Positions 5,938-7,155 of a stretch of 7,155 bases of DNA are shown piece by piece; positions within the stretch are counted from its first letter, which is position 1; each line of letters opens with the position of its first letter. The position numbers were made by a program, and so were the translations under genes. Source of the DNA: Sulfurovum sp. GTDB lineage: Bacteria; Campylobacterota; Campylobacteria; Campylobacterales; Sulfurovaceae. The notes beneath the pieces were generated by a model that ran no database searches, was not told where the DNA came from, and was given only the letters and a program-made list of their open reading frames with translations. The stretch is taken from assembly GCA_027066595.1 (NCBI GenBank), contig JAMONG010000243.1, positions 1-7,155 of the forward strand, written 5' to 3'.

Positions 5938-6708
5938 ATGAAAAATATGATTAAAACTTCTGTTGCGGTAGCAGCATTGTTAACAAGCGTTCAAGCTGAT
6001 TTTGATTTCGGAGATATGTTTAAAGATATGAAAGAGGCTGCGATTTCTATGAGTAAAGATGCAAAAGATTCTGTTGTATCTATGAAAGACGGAGCGGTTG
6101 AAACTTCAAAGTCTGCTGAAAGAACAGTTACTTCAGTAAGTACGGATGCAAAAGATACTTCTGTAAAAGTTTCTGACGATCTTAAAACGGCTGAAGTAGC
6201 AACTTCAACTGACTCTAGAGATGCTGTTGTTTCTGTATCTACAGATACTAAAGATGCTATGACTAACACAACTAAAGATCTTAAAGATTCTGCAACTGTG
6301 GCTTCTAAAGAGATGAAAGATTCTGCTATCGCTGTTTCTAAAGACACTACTGACGCTGTTAAAACTGTTTCTAACGACTCTAGAGATTCTGTAAACACTG
6401 TTTCTACAAATGCTAGCGATACTGCTAAAACTGTTTCTAACGACTCTACTGCTTCTGTTAAAACAATCTCTACTGACTCTTCTGCTTCAGTTAAAACTGT
6501 TTCTACTGACACTAAAGATGCTGTAAACTCAGTAGCTACAAATGTAAATGATACTGCCAAAACTGTTTCTAATGATTCAAGAGCTTCTGTTGAATCTACA
6601 AACACTAATGCTAGCTCAGCTGTTAAAACTGTCTCTACTGACTCTGCAGCTTCTGTTAAATCAGTTTCTGAAAACACTAACGACTCTGTTAAGACTATCA
6701 ACGACTAA
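5938..6708 (+). CDS. Secreted 11-residue (hendecad) repeat protein, complete copy
   Basis: A 256-residue exported protein I do not recognise as a named family. The signal peptide is residues 1-20, ending SVQA. A short segment DFDFGDMFKDMKEAA follows, then two looser 11-mers (36-57) and a 7-residue insert KSAERTV (58-64). Seventeen uninterrupted in-phase 11-residue units fill 65-251, with a partial unit KTIND at the end. The consensus is K-T-V-S-x-D-S-x-D-S-V, with small or hydrophobic residues at 3, 7 and 11, the 4-4-3 spacing of a right-handed hendecad coiled coil or a long amphipathic helix, as in LEA group 3 proteins. The protein has no Cys, Pro, Trp, His or Tyr. Early units are richer in K, D and E; late ones in S, T and N. 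AAGGGA lies 6 bases before the ATG, as in the tandem paralog at 6960. Possible roles are a periplasmic or surface stress, spacer or adhesion protein; none is shown. The coding call is firm. Confidence 0.9.
   Translation: MKNMIKTSVAVAALLTSVQADFDFGDMFKDMKEAAISMSKDAKDSVVSMKDGAVETSKSAERTVTSVSTDAKDTSVKVSDDLKTAEVATSTDSRDAVVSVSTDTKDAMTNTTKDLKDSATVASKEMKDSAIAVSKDTTDAVKTVSNDSRDSVNTVSTNASDTAKTVSNDSTASVKTISTDSSASVKTVSTDTKDAVNSVATNVNDTAKTVSNDSRASVESTNTNASSAVKTVSTDSAASVKSVSENTNDSVKTIND
6130..6690 (+). repeat. Array of 17 degenerate 33-bp tandem units
   Basis: Each 33-bp unit encodes one 11-residue repeat with no indels between units. The units are diverged, but later ones reuse the same codons, for example AAAACTGTTTCTAA recurs for K-T-V-S-N. 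A higher-order period of four units is visible: units 8-10 match units 12-14 best, including the N-type unit (NTVSTNASDTA and NSVATNVNDTA), suggesting a past duplication of about 132 bp. Confidence 0.88.
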
Positions 6709-6724
6709 TTTAACTTTTTTACCT

Positions 6725-6752
6725 AGAGAGAAACACAAAAGTGTTTCTCTCT
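6725..6752 (+). terminator. 12-bp perfect hairpin after the first repeat gene
   Basis: AGAGAGAAACAC (6725-6736) pairs exactly with GTGTTTCTCTCT (6741-6752) around an AAAA loop, beginning 17 bases past the stop. The position and strength fit a terminator, but the following bases are CA and eight Cs rather than Ts; the nearest T-rich stretch is at 6763-6777. Confidence 0.62.
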
Positions 6753-6754
6753 CA

Positions 6755-6762
6755 CCCCCCCC
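6755..6762. repeat. C8 homopolymer tract
   Basis: Eight consecutive Cs (G8 on the minus strand) lie in otherwise very AT-rich intergenic DNA between the two repeat-protein genes, just past the hairpin. Such tracts are the typical slipping sites of phase-variable loci in Campylobacterota, usually inside genes; here it is about 200 bp before the next start codon. Confidence 0.8.
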
Positions 6763-6897
6763 TTATATTTCTTTTTACCTTTTTACATGCATACCTAATA
6801 TCATCCTTTCATACATTAGTACTAATTCTTAAATATTATAAAATAGTGATACATATATTTCTATATTTGATAATATTATAACTTTATATTCACTTTA

Positions 6898-6927
6898 AGT
6901 TATATTTAACATAATATTTAGTATTAT
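6898..6927 (+). promoter_or_regulatory. Promoter of the second 11-mer repeat gene
   Basis: A TATTAT at 6922-6927 and an upstream TTTAACA at 6905-6911 align base for base in spacing with the block before the first copy (5875-5904), while most other bases differ. This conservation within diverged flanks suggests shared regulation. Confidence 0.5.
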
Positions 6928-6959
6928 TCCAAATAAATTTTTAATATAAGGGACTAACA

Positions 6960-7155
6960 ATGAAAAAAATACTTACATCTACTATAGTGGCAACGGCACT
7001 ATTAACATCTGCACAGGCAGACTTTAGCTTCGGAGATATGTTTAAAGATATGAAAGAGGCTGCGATTTCTATGAGTAAAGATGCAAAAGATTCTGTTGTA
7101 TCTATGAAAGACGGAGCGGTTGAAACTTCAAAGTCTGCTGAAAGAACAGTTACTT
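6960..7155 (+). CDS. Secreted 11-residue repeat protein, second tandem copy (3' end outside window)
   Basis: Sixty-five codons of a paralog of the gene at 5938, in the same orientation and starting 251 bp after that gene's stop. AAGGGA lies 6 bases before the ATG. The signal peptide is again 20 residues (MKKILTSTIVATALLTSAQA) but only 39 of its 60 coding bases match the first copy. From codon 24 (FGDMFKDM onward) to the window edge the DNA is identical to the first copy, through the two loose 11-mers, the KSAERTV insert and the first base after codon 65. It presumably continues into 11-residue repeats beyond the edge; whether unit number and order match cannot be seen. Function unknown, presumably as for the first copy. 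Confidence 0.88.
   Translation, partial: MKKILTSTIVATALLTSAQADFSFGDMFKDMKEAAISMSKDAKDSVVSMKDGAVETSKSAERTVT
7029..7155 (+). repeat. 127-bp exact direct repeat of 6007-6133
   Basis: Every base from 7029 to the window edge equals the corresponding base in 6007-6133, 1,022 bp away. The left boundary is sharp, at the codon for F24 just after the signal peptide; the right boundary lies outside the window. Confidence 0.96.

Noticed and set aside
6130..6690. CRISPR array
   Set aside because: The repeats are 33 bp, contiguous, in frame and coding, with no unique spacers.
5991..6701. A 236-codon open frame antisense to the repeat-protein gene
   Set aside because: It exists because the 33-bp period keeps stop codons out of the complementary frame. 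It has no ribosome site or signal peptide and mirrors the sense repeats.

Overview
The window looks like chromosome from a Campylobacterota (epsilonproteobacterial) organism of the Sulfurimonas/Sulfurovum type. The evidence is an AT-rich sequence with very AT-rich intergenic DNA, a DnaE with the epsilonproteobacterial style of N-terminus, several periplasmic single-haem cytochromes, and promoters with a good -10 but a poor -35. The assignment to class is an inference from sequence flavour; no database search was possible.

Left half, all on the minus strand and read from right to left. At 5526-4313 there is a two-gene operon: a class II (cytochrome c'/c556-like) single-haem cytochrome followed 11 bp later by a small HlyD/CusB-type periplasmic adaptor without a recognisable pump partner in the window. 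After a hairpin comes a paralogous cytochrome (4175-3780) with its own promoter carrying a perfect FNR-type box (TTGAT-N4-ATCAA) centred about 41.5 bp upstream of the predicted start of transcription. Next is a secreted DUF302-like protein (3629-2649), tightly coupled to a DJ-1/PfpI family protein (2639-2079), and then the first 669 codons of dnaE, the replicative DNA polymerase III alpha subunit (2007-1, running off the left edge). The dnaE start is preceded by a strong inverted repeat that includes its ribosome binding site.

Centre: a 411-bp AT-rich divergent intergenic region (5527-5937) holds several inverted repeats, including a perfect TTAAC-N4-GTTAA site like that described for the Crp/Fnr-family regulator NssR of Campylobacter.

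Right half, plus strand: two tandem paralogous genes for secreted proteins built from 11-residue repeats. The first (5938-6708) is complete: a 20-residue signal peptide, a conserved FGDMFKDM segment, then 17 in-phase hendecads of consensus K-T-V-S-x-D-S-x-D-S-V. The second (6960 onward) is cut by the right edge after 65 codons. From codon 24 onward the two copies are identical at the DNA level for all 127 visible bases, although their signal peptide codons (39 of 60 bases matching) and flanks have diverged. This pattern points to gene conversion or repeat-mediated recombination. The pair is the least explained and most interesting content of the window.

Taken together, the window joins a housekeeping replication gene to an accessory periplasmic set: two haem proteins, an adaptor, a DUF302-like protein, and an expandable repeat-protein family. 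The FNR-type and NssR-type boxes suggest control by oxygen, redox state or nitrosative stress, but that link is inferred.
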